Shown: in pieces, positions 1 to 7,257 of the stretch
Position numbering within the stretch: the stretch's first letter is position 1
Layout of the letters: every line of letters starts with the position of its first letter
Source of the DNA: a virus
Reading direction: 5' to 3' (one strand)
Virus record (IMG/VR): IMGVR_UViG_3300044641_005221
Coordinates: 1 to 31,937 of that record
Length of the DNA: 31,937 bases
Made by a program: the position numbers and the translations under genes
Notes under the pieces: generated by a model
Told to the model about the DNA's origin: nothing
The model's database searches: none
What the model saw: only the letters and a program-made list of their open reading frames with translations

Positions 1-876
1 GCAGGCAAAAGCTTTATCTGCTCAGGAAATCTGGTTAAGAACGCACAAGAACAAGGTATATATGTTATTCTTATCGATACTGAAAACGCACTCGACGAGG
101 CCTGGCTTCACGCACTCGGCGTCGATACTTCTGAAAACAAGCTTCTCAAACTCAACATGGCAATGATTGATGATGTTGCCAAAATGATTACAGAGTTCGT
201 CAAAGAGTACAAAACACTTCCAGAAGACCAGCGTCCCAAAGTCTTAATCGTATTAGACAGTTTGGGTATGTTGCTAACTCCAACAGATGTCAATCAGTTT
301 GAAGCCGGTGATCTAAAAGGCGACATGGGTCGTAAGCCCAAGGCACTTACAGCACTTGTACGTAACTGTGTTAACATGTTCGGTAGCTTGAACATCGGTT
401 TAGTTGCCACAAATCATACCTATGCCAGCCAAGATATGTTTGATCCAGATGACAAGATCTCAGGCGGACAAGGCTTTATCTATGCAAGCTCGATCGTTGT
501 TGCAATGAGGAAACTCAAACTCAAAGAAGACGAAGATGGCAACAAGATTTCAGAAGTAAAGGGTATTCGTGCAGCTTGCAAGATCATGAAAACACGCTAT
601 GCCAAACCGTTTGAAAGTGTGCAGGTCAAGATTCCGTATGAGTCTGGTATGAATCCGTATTCGGGTCTAGTTGATATGTTCGAAGGCAAAGGATTATTGC
701 AAAAAGAAGGCAACAGTCTTAAATACACGCTAGCAGATGGTACCGTTATCAAACAGTTCCGCAAGGCATGGGAACGCAATGATGATGGTAGTTTGGATCG
801 TGTAATGAAAGACTTTACTGCTAACCCGCATAAAGATACCGCTGCTGTTCAACCAGAAGAGGAAACTGTCGAATGA
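1..876 (+). CDS. uvsX: UvsX RecA-like recombinase (5' end cut off by window)
   Basis: This is the phage RecA-type strand-exchange protein that coats ssDNA and drives recombination-dependent replication and repair. The open frame runs from base 1 and the gene starts outside the window; 291 residues are visible against about 390 in T4 UvsX. The first residues (AGKSF) are the end of the Walker A loop. They are followed by VILIDTENALDEAW, a Walker B strand VLIVLDSLGM, and a GDMGRKPKALTALVRN segment leading to LVATNHTY, typical of UvsX. The C-terminus is acidic, as in ssDNA-binding recombinases. The stop overlaps the next ATG (ATGA), so the genes are translationally coupled, and UvsY follows one gene later. 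Confidence 0.95.
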   Translation, partial: AGKSFICSGNLVKNAQEQGIYVILIDTENALDEAWLHALGVDTSENKLLKLNMAMIDDVAKMITEFVKEYKTLPEDQRPKVLIVLDSLGMLLTPTDVNQFEAGDLKGDMGRKPKALTALVRNCVNMFGSLNIGLVATNHTYASQDMFDPDDKISGGQGFIYASSIVVAMRKLKLKEDEDGNKISEVKGIRAACKIMKTRYAKPFESVQVKIPYESGMNPYSGLVDMFEGKGLLQKEGNSLKYTLADGTVIKQFRKAWERNDDGSLDRVMKDFTANPHKDTAAVQPEEETVE

Positions 877-1094
877 GCATTGATGTTGAAGTCTTAATCG
901 AATCTTATATTACGCTTAAAGAATACATTCCTGCCAAGGAACGGCAAGCCGCTGCCGACAACTTGGTCAGTCTGCTAGTGGATAACCTAAGCGATAAAGA
1001 ATTAAGAGAATTTGGTGGCACTGATAGTTATACCAAACGTGCCATTGAAGAATATCTTGATGACGAAGACGAAGAAATTGATTACGAAGACTGA
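873..1094 (+). CDS. Small acidic conserved phage protein between uvsX and uvsY
   Basis: This 73-residue protein has a helical N-terminal half and a very acidic tail (EEYLDDEDEEIDYED). No catalytic motif is visible. It starts inside the uvsX stop (ATGA at 873) and its last base is the first base of the uvsY start, so it lies in a tight recombination operon. The acidic tail could bind a basic or DNA-binding partner such as UvsY, but that is inference from position and charge. I do not recognise a named function. Confidence 0.75.
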   Translation: MSIDVEVLIESYITLKEYIPAKERQAAADNLVSLLVDNLSDKELREFGGTDSYTKRAIEEYLDDEDEEIDYED

Positions 1095-1552
1095 TGTGGT
1101 ATAATCGTGTTGTTGCTGACCTTGGAGAAATTCCGGCCTTCATTGATTATTATGAAGGCGAACTCGCACAGGCAAAAACAGAAACATCAATAAGAGGCAA
1201 TGTCGAAAAGTCCGCTGCCAATTTACCGGGTATTACAGAGCACAGATTTAACCAGCTACAGGAGATCGAGGCTGTACTCAACTATCTTAATATACAACTT
1301 CGCAAGATTAGACGACGGCATTTTCAAAAGTACTTGGAATCTTATGCCCGAGCTCTTACAAGTCGCGACGCTGAGAAATATACAGATGGTGAGGACGAAG
1401 TCATTGACTTTGAAACTATCATTAACGAAGTTGCTTTGCTTAGAAACAAATGGCTTGGAGTTATGAAAGGTATAGAAACTAAGGCATTTCAAATAAATAA
1501 TATTGTTAGACTCCGCGTTGCTGGAATGGAGGATATTAGTTTAAGAGACTGA
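1094..1552 (+). CDS. uvsY: UvsY-like recombination mediator
   Basis: This 152-residue protein matches my recollection of marine T4-like UvsY, which loads UvsX onto gp32-covered ssDNA; T4 UvsY is 137 residues. Recognisable blocks are MWYNRVVADLGEIPAF at the start, a basic helix LRKIRRRHFQKYLESY (about 69-84), the segment ALTSRDAEKY (about 87-96) and a C-terminal INEVALLRNKWLGVMKGIE block with FQINNI after it. The basic helix fits ssDNA binding. It directly follows the small acidic gene in the uvsX operon, which supports the call. The gene is intact although a homing endonuclease begins 3 bases after its stop. Confidence 0.85.
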   Translation: MWYNRVVADLGEIPAFIDYYEGELAQAKTETSIRGNVEKSAANLPGITEHRFNQLQEIEAVLNYLNIQLRKIRRRHFQKYLESYARALTSRDAEKYTDGEDEVIDFETIINEVALLRNKWLGVMKGIETKAFQINNIVRLRVAGMEDISLRD

Positions 1553-1555
1553 ATA

Positions 1556-2359
1556 ATGATATTACCATATGTGTATAAGTTAACCAATAAAATTACAGGT
1601 GAGTTTTATTTTGGTTATAGAAGTAAAAATGTATGTTTAAATTTAAAAGCCGAACATGATATTGGAAAAAAATATTTTACTTCATCTAAATATGTAAAAA
1701 ACAACTTTTACAATTTTCACATTGAAATTTTAGCTGAATTTTTTTCTAAAAATGATGCGTATGATTTTGAACAAGAATTAATTGAACAAAATTTTAACAA
1801 TATAAAATGTTTAAATAAACATTATCAAAAAAAAGGTGATAAAAGCAGATTTAAACATGATAAAACACACTCAGAAAAAAGTAAAGAAAAAATGCGAGGA
1901 CAAAGAGGAAAGATAAACAGGACCAAACCTGGACATCCTGCCTGGAATAAAGGTCTTTCCAAAGAAGTTGATATAAGAATTGCTATTATGGCAACTAATA
2001 GACATTTAGCAGGAAACAATCACCAATTTGGTTTAAAATACTCTAAAGATAGAATAGATAAAATAAAACAAAAATTAACAGGACGCAAAATGTTGGATTG
2101 TCAAATACAAAAAATGTCCCAAGCAAAAAAAGATAAAACATGGGAGGAAATTTATGGAGCTGAAGGAGCAGCACAACGCAGAGAAAGCAGTGCAAAAAGA
2201 TCAGGAAATAATCATGTTAACTCTAAGAAAATATCTACACCTTATGGAATTTTTAATTCAATAACAGAAACTACTAAACATTATAATTTAAGCGATTATA
2301 CAATTAGAAAAAGATGTTTAAGCAAAAAGGAAAAATGGAAAGATTGGTTCTACTTATGA
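1556..2359 (+). CDS. GIY-YIG homing endonuclease with NUMOD-type DNA-binding repeats
   Basis: This is a Seg-like free-standing homing endonuclease of 267 residues. The catalytic GIY-YIG domain is at the N-terminus: YVYKLTN (5-11), FYFGYRS (17-23, with Arg22) and a downstream Glu in FEQELIEQ (71-78). A NUMOD3-like segment follows (THSEKSKEKMRGQ, 104-116), then HPAWNKGLS (127-135). The C-terminal TPYGIFNSITETTKHY...TIRKRC resembles a NUMOD1/IENR helix-turn-helix. The gene is visibly more AT-rich than uvsX/uvsY. It starts 3 bases after the uvsY stop and its own stop overlaps the next ATG, so it sits between genes without breaking one. Confidence 0.9.
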   Translation: MILPYVYKLTNKITGEFYFGYRSKNVCLNLKAEHDIGKKYFTSSKYVKNNFYNFHIEILAEFFSKNDAYDFEQELIEQNFNNIKCLNKHYQKKGDKSRFKHDKTHSEKSKEKMRGQRGKINRTKPGHPAWNKGLSKEVDIRIAIMATNRHLAGNNHQFGLKYSKDRIDKIKQKLTGRKMLDCQIQKMSQAKKDKTWEEIYGAEGAAQRRESSAKRSGNNHVNSKKISTPYGIFNSITETTKHYNLSDYTIRKRCLSKKEKWKDWFYL

Positions 2360-2607
2360 ATCACAAAGAATACGCTAATAATATTTTACGAGAATGGGCA
2401 CTTTGTTCTCATGCCCGACCAAAAAATAATGCTGTTGATATACAAATTGAAAAAGACACTTGCGGTCGCTGGGCTGTCAATTTGATTCACAATCTCAATT
2501 GGGGATCAGAACGAGAGATTGCTGAAGCATGCTACCAGCTTGAATCTAGATTAAAGCCACTGAAAGAAAAAATAGTTATCGAGGTACTACAAAATGGGTC
2601 AGTTTAA
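2356..2607 (+). CDS. Small hypothetical protein
   Basis: This 83-residue protein has no motif I can name. It contains a helical N-terminus (NHKEYANNILREWALCSHARP), a central strand-like stretch and a predicted C-terminal helix. An in-frame upstream ATG exists at 2314, but the start at 2356 forms an ATGA overlap with the endonuclease stop. That is the usual coupling in this operon, so it is preferred. Its end overlaps the next gene by 14 bases. It was probably coupled to uvsY before the endonuclease arrived. Confidence 0.7.
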   Translation: MNHKEYANNILREWALCSHARPKNNAVDIQIEKDTCGRWAVNLIHNLNWGSEREIAEACYQLESRLKPLKEKIVIEVLQNGSV

Positions 2608-3355
2608 AAACGCAGAGGCCAGTTACGATCACACACAATTTGTTAGAGATTTACTGTATCAATATGACAGCTTTCTAGACAGTTTAGAAGTGATTGCTGA
2701 TTTTGGCTGCGGTGAGGGCTTGAACATAGAATGGTGGGCCAATCTTCATACCAGAGATGAACCGCCGGAACCCAGGAACTATCTTTGTTATGCAGTAGAT
2801 AGAAACATAAAACAAATCAGAAATAACATTTTGAATTCACCAAATGTTAAGCCCGTTCAAGCAGATCTAGAAGATCCAGACAGATTTATTTCTAGACAAA
2901 TTGATTTAGTTTGGTGTCATGACACTTTTCAATATATTACCAATCCAGTCTATACTTTGCGTCAATGGAATGACATGATGAGTGTCAATGGAATGTTGAT
3001 CATCAGTGTTCCGCAATCTGTGTATTATGCAAATAATAGATTAAACAATTCTAGTTCAAATGGTTCTTATTTTAATCACAATGCAGTTAATATGATGTAC
3101 ATGTTGGCGGTAAATGGTTTTGACTGCCGCGATGCTTATTTTTACAAAAATGCCAACGACATGTGGTTGTATATTGCTGTATATAAAAGTGAAATACCAC
3201 CGTTTGATCCACAAAAAACCTCATGGCATGATTTGATTGACAACAATCTAGTAAATGAAAGTGTTAAAAATTGTGTCAGCAAGTATGGTTATGTACGACA
3301 AGAAGAAATACTTACAACTTGGTTGGATAAAGACTATTATAGAGTGAGAGAATGA
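2594..3355 (+). CDS. Class I SAM-dependent methyltransferase
   Basis: This 253-residue protein has a Rossmann methyltransferase fold. Motif I is VIADFGCGEGLN (33-44), followed by an acidic strand end YAVDR (66-70). The post-motif region is DLVWCHDTFQYITNP, and then comes a strand MLIISVPQSVYY typical of small-molecule methyltransferases. The substrate is not evident. It overlaps the nucleotidyltransferase-cupin fusion by 4 bases (ATGA), so a sugar or sugar-nucleotide substrate is possible. A protein, lipid or nucleobase substrate cannot be excluded. Confidence 0.8.
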   Translation: MGQFKNAEASYDHTQFVRDLLYQYDSFLDSLEVIADFGCGEGLNIEWWANLHTRDEPPEPRNYLCYAVDRNIKQIRNNILNSPNVKPVQADLEDPDRFISRQIDLVWCHDTFQYITNPVYTLRQWNDMMSVNGMLIISVPQSVYYANNRLNNSSSNGSYFNHNAVNMMYMLAVNGFDCRDAYFYKNANDMWLYIAVYKSEIPPFDPQKTSWHDLIDNNLVNESVKNCVSKYGYVRQEEILTTWLDKDYYRVRE

Positions 3356-4104
3356 AAGTAGTTCTTGCAACTGGAGGATTTGATCCGGTACATTCTGGTC
3401 ATATCTCATACTTGAAACAAGCCAAGACACTTGGCGACATGTTAATCGTAGGGCTTAACAGCGACGAATGGCTTGAACGAAAAAAAGGTCGCGCTTTCAT
3501 GCCATGGAACGAACGTGTTTGTGTAATTAATAATCTGGCCATGGTAGATGAAGTTTATACTTTTGATGATGAGGATGGATCAGCTAGACATTTCATACAG
3601 CAGGTACGAGCCCATTATCCTGATGCTAGATTGATATTTGCCAATGGTGGTGATAGAACTGCAAAAAATATTCCAGAACTGGATGAACCTGGAGTTGAAT
3701 TTGTATTTGGAGTAGGTGGCCACAGTAAAAAAAATAGCAGCAGCGATATATTACGGCGTTGGACCTCATTGGAAGTAGAAAGATCCTGGGGTTCCTATAC
3801 TGTACTAAACGAGATACCCGGTGCCAAAGTCAAAACATTAACAATTAGACCAGGTCAAACATTAAGCATGCAGCGTCATCGACATCGCAGTGAATATTGG
3901 ATGGTCACATCGGGCATGTGCATGATCAACATGGCCTTGCCCGGAGACATGAGCAAGCCACCCAAAATACTTGAAAAATACGACGAATGGCGTGTGCCAG
4001 CCAATGCTTGGCACCAACTTACTAATCCTTTTACTAAACCATGTACAATTATTGAAATACAATACGGTGATAAATGCATAGAAGAGGACATAGAGCGTCT
4101 CTAG
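3352..4104 (+). CDS. Nucleotidyltransferase-cupin fusion (HldE-C/TagD-like plus PMI-II-like cupin)
   Basis: This 250-residue protein has two domains. Residues 1-110 are a cytidylyltransferase-type nucleotidyltransferase: TGGFDPVHSGHISYL carries the HxGH signature (14-17), and NSDEWLERKKGRAFM resembles HldE-C and glycerol-3-phosphate cytidylyltransferases. Residues 140-250 are a cupin like the C-terminal domain of type II phosphomannose isomerases: SMQRHRHRSEYWMV supplies His176, His178 and Glu181, and a later His221 completes the metal site. The expected roles are activation of a sugar or polyol phosphate and sugar binding or isomerisation. The exact substrate is unknown. It is coupled to the methyltransferase upstream. 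Confidence 0.85.
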   Translation: MKVVLATGGFDPVHSGHISYLKQAKTLGDMLIVGLNSDEWLERKKGRAFMPWNERVCVINNLAMVDEVYTFDDEDGSARHFIQQVRAHYPDARLIFANGGDRTAKNIPELDEPGVEFVFGVGGHSKKNSSSDILRRWTSLEVERSWGSYTVLNEIPGAKVKTLTIRPGQTLSMQRHRHRSEYWMVTSGMCMINMALPGDMSKPPKILEKYDEWRVPANAWHQLTNPFTKPCTIIEIQYGDKCIEEDIERL

Positions 4105-4113
4105 ACACAGCGC

Positions 4114-4121
4114 GGTAAATA
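4114..4121 (+). promoter_or_regulatory. Weak late-promoter-like motif
   Basis: GGTAAATA matches the T4 late box TATAAATA at 6 of 8 bases and ends 7 bases before the ATG at 4129. The spacing is the same as for the late-type box in front of the gene at 31828. No good sigma70 -35 accompanies it. This is suggestive only. Confidence 0.25.
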
Positions 4122-4128
4122 TGTTATT

Positions 4129-5592
4129 ATGCGCGATTTAATTAACATTATACTTAACGAAGTGACCCTGTCCAAATACGGCCCTGGACAAAAGTTTATA
4201 ATTGGCGATAGCGAATTAGGAAAAACTCTTGCAGGCAGTTTAGCCAATCAAGGTTTGACGGTTGTAGGTCCAATAGAATTAACTAACAAATCCACTGGCA
4301 ACGATACTCTTACTATACGAGGTAGTTACGATCATATGGTTCAATTTGGAGCCGGCACAGATACTTACGAATTCCGTACGGAAGACGATTTGTACTTTAT
4401 TGTTAAAGGTACCACAAGTAAAATTGAAAAAGCATTAAATAAAACCGGGGAGAAAATTAGTAATCGCGGCGAAGTAAGTGAAGGTATTCTTGGCGCTGCA
4501 ATGTTTGCAAAATTTACAAAAAGACAACCCGGCGAAGAAGTAGGAGTTATTACTCCCAGCGATATCACCAATGTATTAGATACTTTACAGGCTCAAGGTA
4601 ATGACACCTATAGTGTAACAGTTAATGATGCTGAAAGTAGTGTGGCAGATACTATTAGTTTTATTTTAAGATTAAAGACTGCGCCCTATAAAGATCTAAT
4701 GAATCCATTAAAGCGTCCACTTTTAACAAATGAACTTACTAGCGCAGCAGCTTATGTAAATAGTCCAATGGCCGAAAGATACAGTAAGTATTTTTATCTT
4801 AATGGCCGAGCAGATGAAATTAATATTATGGCAGACGGTGCTGCTAGCGAAACAGAAAAAAAATCTGATGTGTGGGTAGCTATTCGAGATAAGAATGGTG
4901 CAATGCGTACCTTAAAACTAAACACAAGTTTAAAAGTAGGCGGTGTTGCACAATTTGGTCAGGTAGGAGGCAGTACATCAGAATCGATGATAAAATTATT
5001 TGGTTTTTTTGGTATAGATGTATCTCCATATCTAGATAAATTTGAACAAACATCAATCAAAGATCAGTTTAAGGCTATTGAATATATGTATAGACAGATT
5101 ACTGAAGAATTGCAGGTAAGATTGTCTGGAAATAATGATACTGAAGAAGCTCAATTTGTTGACAGTATTGCCCATGCTATTACCCACTTTGCTACATTGG
5201 GCGATTCAAATGTTGAACTAGTTGACTTTGACAAAGGCGGATTTAAAATTTTAAGATTTAAAAATTTAGAGCAGAAGTTAAGAAATATAAATCTTACGGC
5301 ATCTTATACAGGAAAAACCAGACCAGAAATAAGTATTCATGACGTAGATAATCCTAAAAAGGAGTTAGTTGCTATTCGTTGTAAAATAGAAAATAAAGAA
5401 TCTGGACCTTATATAAGAAATATTGTTGAAAAAGGACCTTTACTTGAAGAGATAACTAAAGTTCAAGAACGAAGTTTTAAAGAACTTGAATTACCAGATC
5501 CAGAAAAAACTCGAGTGCAGATTAAACATCCAGGCAGAAAACCTGTATCAAGAGAAAAAGATACAACACCCCGTCAAAAACGCGATAAGTAA
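4129..5592 (+). CDS. Large uncharacterised phage protein with a possible PD-(D/E)XK-like core
   Basis: This 487-residue protein is not one I can name. The centre suggests a restriction-endonuclease-like core. A helix with Glu115/Glu118 (RGEVSEGILGAAMFAKF) comes first. Later, KKSDVWVAI (Asp247) is followed by a turn and LKLNTSLKVGG (Ser267-Leu268-Lys269), then QFGQVGG. An acidic residue followed by an x-x-K strand is the layout of PD-(D/E)XK nucleases, here with Ser in the usual Glu position. The C-terminal 40 residues are basic and Pro-rich, suggesting nucleic-acid contact or disorder. A structural role is equally possible, since a weak late-type box precedes it. Confidence 0.75.
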   Translation: MRDLINIILNEVTLSKYGPGQKFIIGDSELGKTLAGSLANQGLTVVGPIELTNKSTGNDTLTIRGSYDHMVQFGAGTDTYEFRTEDDLYFIVKGTTSKIEKALNKTGEKISNRGEVSEGILGAAMFAKFTKRQPGEEVGVITPSDITNVLDTLQAQGNDTYSVTVNDAESSVADTISFILRLKTAPYKDLMNPLKRPLLTNELTSAAAYVNSPMAERYSKYFYLNGRADEINIMADGAASETEKKSDVWVAIRDKNGAMRTLKLNTSLKVGGVAQFGQVGGSTSESMIKLFGFFGIDVSPYLDKFEQTSIKDQFKAIEYMYRQITEELQVRLSGNNDTEEAQFVDSIAHAITHFATLGDSNVELVDFDKGGFKILRFKNLEQKLRNINLTASYTGKTRPEISIHDVDNPKKELVAIRCKIENKESGPYIRNIVEKGPLLEEITKVQERSFKELELPDPEKTRVQIKHPGRKPVSREKDTTPRQKRDK

Positions 5593-5596
5593 TCTT

Positions 5597-6457
5597 ATGT
5601 CAAGACCTACAATGGAAGTAACAACCATGATTGGTTGTCCCCTTATGTGTAATTTTTGTCCTCAGGACAATCTTAGAGATGCCTATGGACGAGATGATCC
5701 CAAGTACATGTCTTTGGAAACTTTTAAAACCGTAATAGACAAGTTACCGTGGGATATTAGAATTGATTTCAGTGGCATGGCCGAAGCATGGGTCAATCCT
5801 GATTGCACTCAAATGTTAGCCCATGCATTAGAACGTGGGCACGATGTGGCAATCTATACCACTCTTTACAATTGGACCAGCACCACTGTAGATCAGGTCT
5901 CAGATCTATTGATTGCATATAAAGATCAGATAGAAGTGTTTTCGATTCATTTTCCAGACGAGTATGGAAACATGCGAGGATGGAAATACAGTGAAGAATG
6001 GGAATATGCTTTTAGAGCAATGAGCAACATTGTTCAATATCTTGGTATCAAGCTAGAAGCTATGACCATGAGCAATCACGGTAAGATTCACAAAGACCTA
6101 CAGCATTTAGGAATACAACTGTACAATTGGTTTGGACATGACCGTGCCGGAAGCCTTAACAAAGAACAAGTAAAAGATCAACCGGTCAATTTTATTACAA
6201 AACATGAAAAACCTGTTGTTTGTGGCAAGGCAGAAAAATACAATCAAACAGTTTTGTTGCCCAATGGCGACGTAGTTTTGTGCTGTATGGATTATGATAA
6301 CAAACACATTCTTGGAAATTTACTTGTTCAAAATTACGACGATCTATTTATTGGTCCAGAAATGCAAATGATTTTGGAAGAAAATGCCAAATCCTGTTAT
6401 TCCGATCTAAGTCTCTGCAAAAGTTGTACTGATGCACGAGTGATTGACTTTGCCTAA
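5597..6457 (+). CDS. Radical SAM enzyme with SPASM-like C-terminal cluster domain
   Basis: This 286-residue protein carries the radical SAM cluster motif CxxxCxxC in GCPLMCNFCPQ (Cys14, Cys18, Cys21), followed by the DFSGMAEAW region. A SPASM-type C-terminus follows, with Cys209, then LLPNGDVVLCCMD (Cys229/230), then Cys267, Cys274 and Cys277. SPASM enzymes oxidise peptides, sugars or aminoglycosides using auxiliary Fe-S clusters. No precursor peptide gene is evident, so a sugar substrate is plausible given the neighbourhood. The frame is open back to 5486, but ATG 5597, 4 bases after the preceding stop, fits family length and avoids a 100-base overlap. Confidence 0.88.
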   Translation: MSRPTMEVTTMIGCPLMCNFCPQDNLRDAYGRDDPKYMSLETFKTVIDKLPWDIRIDFSGMAEAWVNPDCTQMLAHALERGHDVAIYTTLYNWTSTTVDQVSDLLIAYKDQIEVFSIHFPDEYGNMRGWKYSEEWEYAFRAMSNIVQYLGIKLEAMTMSNHGKIHKDLQHLGIQLYNWFGHDRAGSLNKEQVKDQPVNFITKHEKPVVCGKAEKYNQTVLLPNGDVVLCCMDYDNKHILGNLLVQNYDDLFIGPEMQMILEENAKSCYSDLSLCKSCTDARVIDFA

Positions 6458-6472
6458 TAGAAACTGTAAAAT
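6444..6472 (+). promoter_or_regulatory. Sigma70-type promoter, TTGACT-N17-TAAAAT
   Basis: A -35 box TTGACT (6444-6449) and a -10 box TAAAAT (6467-6472) are separated by 17 bases. The -10 ends only 6 bases before the ATG at 6479, so the predicted transcript begins at or next to the start codon. The -35 lies inside the end of the radical SAM gene. Confidence 0.6.
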
Positions 6473-6478
6473 AACATT

Positions 6479-6655
6479 ATGAAAATTTATCTTGCAATAG
6501 CACAAACTCAGGATGGCAATCAAATCTTGGAAAACGCTTACACAACCAAAGAAGCGGCCTTGTCGGCGGCTGATCGAATGATAAAAGATATAAGTGAAAA
6601 TACTCACGTGATGGTCATTCCGATTATTGAAGAAATGGATCTATTAGATGAATGA
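6479..6655 (+). CDS. Small hypothetical protein
   Basis: This short frame encodes 58 residues: MKIYLAIAQTQDGNQILEN, then a helix TTKEAALSAADRMIKDI, a strand HVMVIPIIEEM and an acidic tail. The beta-alpha-beta pattern and clean fit between the radical SAM gene and the MazG-like gene, whose ATG overlaps it by 8 bases, support a real gene. It has a good promoter but no Shine-Dalgarno sequence, consistent with leaderless translation. No function is recognised. Confidence 0.65.
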   Translation: MKIYLAIAQTQDGNQILENAYTTKEAALSAADRMIKDISENTHVMVIPIIEEMDLLDE

Positions 6656-6917
6656 AAAACAAAGAGAAATTTTAGTTATTACCCAGGAAGAATGTGCTGA
6701 GGTCATACAGGAAGTGAGCAAAATTTTTCGATTTGGAATTGATAAACAACACAAAGATGGTATGTTGCATCAAGAAAAATTAGAACAAGAAGTGGGCGAT
6801 GTGTTATGTATGATCAATTTATTAACCTCCCATGGACTGGTAAGACCTGAATTTGTAACACAAGCGGTAGAAAACAAAGCCAACAAATTAAAACAATGGA
6901 GTAAGATTTATGACTGA
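6648..6917 (+). CDS. MazG-like nucleotide pyrophosphohydrolase
   Basis: This 89-residue protein belongs to the all-alpha NTP-pyrophosphatase superfamily that hydrolyses (d)NTPs or related nucleotides to monophosphates. The metal-binding signature is visible: EExxE at Glu14, Glu15 and Glu18 (ITQEECAEVIQE), and ExxD at Glu48 and Asp51 (LEQEVGDVLCMINLL). The length fits a single-domain phage MazG. Marine phage MazG proteins have been proposed to sanitise nucleotides or adjust stress nucleotides; which applies here is unknown. It overlaps both neighbours by 8 bases. Confidence 0.85.
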   Translation: MNEKQREILVITQEECAEVIQEVSKIFRFGIDKQHKDGMLHQEKLEQEVGDVLCMINLLTSHGLVRPEFVTQAVENKANKLKQWSKIYD

Positions 6918-7257
6918 GCTGTACCGAGGTTTATTAGAAATACTTGTTATGCGATTTATAGAGCAAGTGGAAACATTAAGAATGCATATAAGAGCAAACA
7001 ATACAGGCACAGTCGAAAACTTTGAAATTGATATGGGTGTGACTGGTTTTTGGAATCTAATGCTGGAAACAGTATTCACCATCTTTTGTATTTTATTTTT
7101 AATTACCGGAGTCTGTTTGGCAGCGACATTGGCTATCGTTTCCTATCCATTTGCAGCGTTTATAAATTATAGCAGTTGGTTACTATCTAACACTAGAAAT
7201 CCTGGTCAAGATAAACCAATCATTATCAAACAAGACAATGACCAAGAAAAAAAGTAA
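6910..7257 (+). CDS. Small membrane protein
   Basis: This 115-residue protein has a soluble, partly helical N-terminal half. A strongly hydrophobic segment of about 30 residues follows (about 54-84, VFTIFCILFLITGVCLAATL onward), enough for one long or two short membrane spans, and the tail is charged. No family motif is seen. It overlaps the MazG-like gene by 8 bases and the DUF2452-like gene by 20. Its role may be in the host inner membrane, but nothing in the sequence points to holin or lysis function specifically. Confidence 0.7.
   Translation: MTELYRGLLEILVMRFIEQVETLRMHIRANNTGTVENFEIDMGVTGFWNLMLETVFTIFCILFLITGVCLAATLAIVSYPFAAFINYSSWLLSNTRNPGQDKPIIIKQDNDQEKK

Noticed and set aside
1493-1499. 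Late-promoter-like ATAAATA inside uvsY
   Set aside because: It is in AT-rich coding sequence about 57 bases before the endonuclease ATG and has no other support.
1494-1556. uvsY interrupted by an intron carrying the endonuclease
   Set aside because: uvsY is complete with a normal C-terminus and stop, and the endonuclease lies between genes, so no intron is needed.
5486-5596. N-terminal extension of the radical SAM frame
   Set aside because: It would overlap the preceding gene by more than 100 bases, and its residues do not resemble radical SAM proteins.
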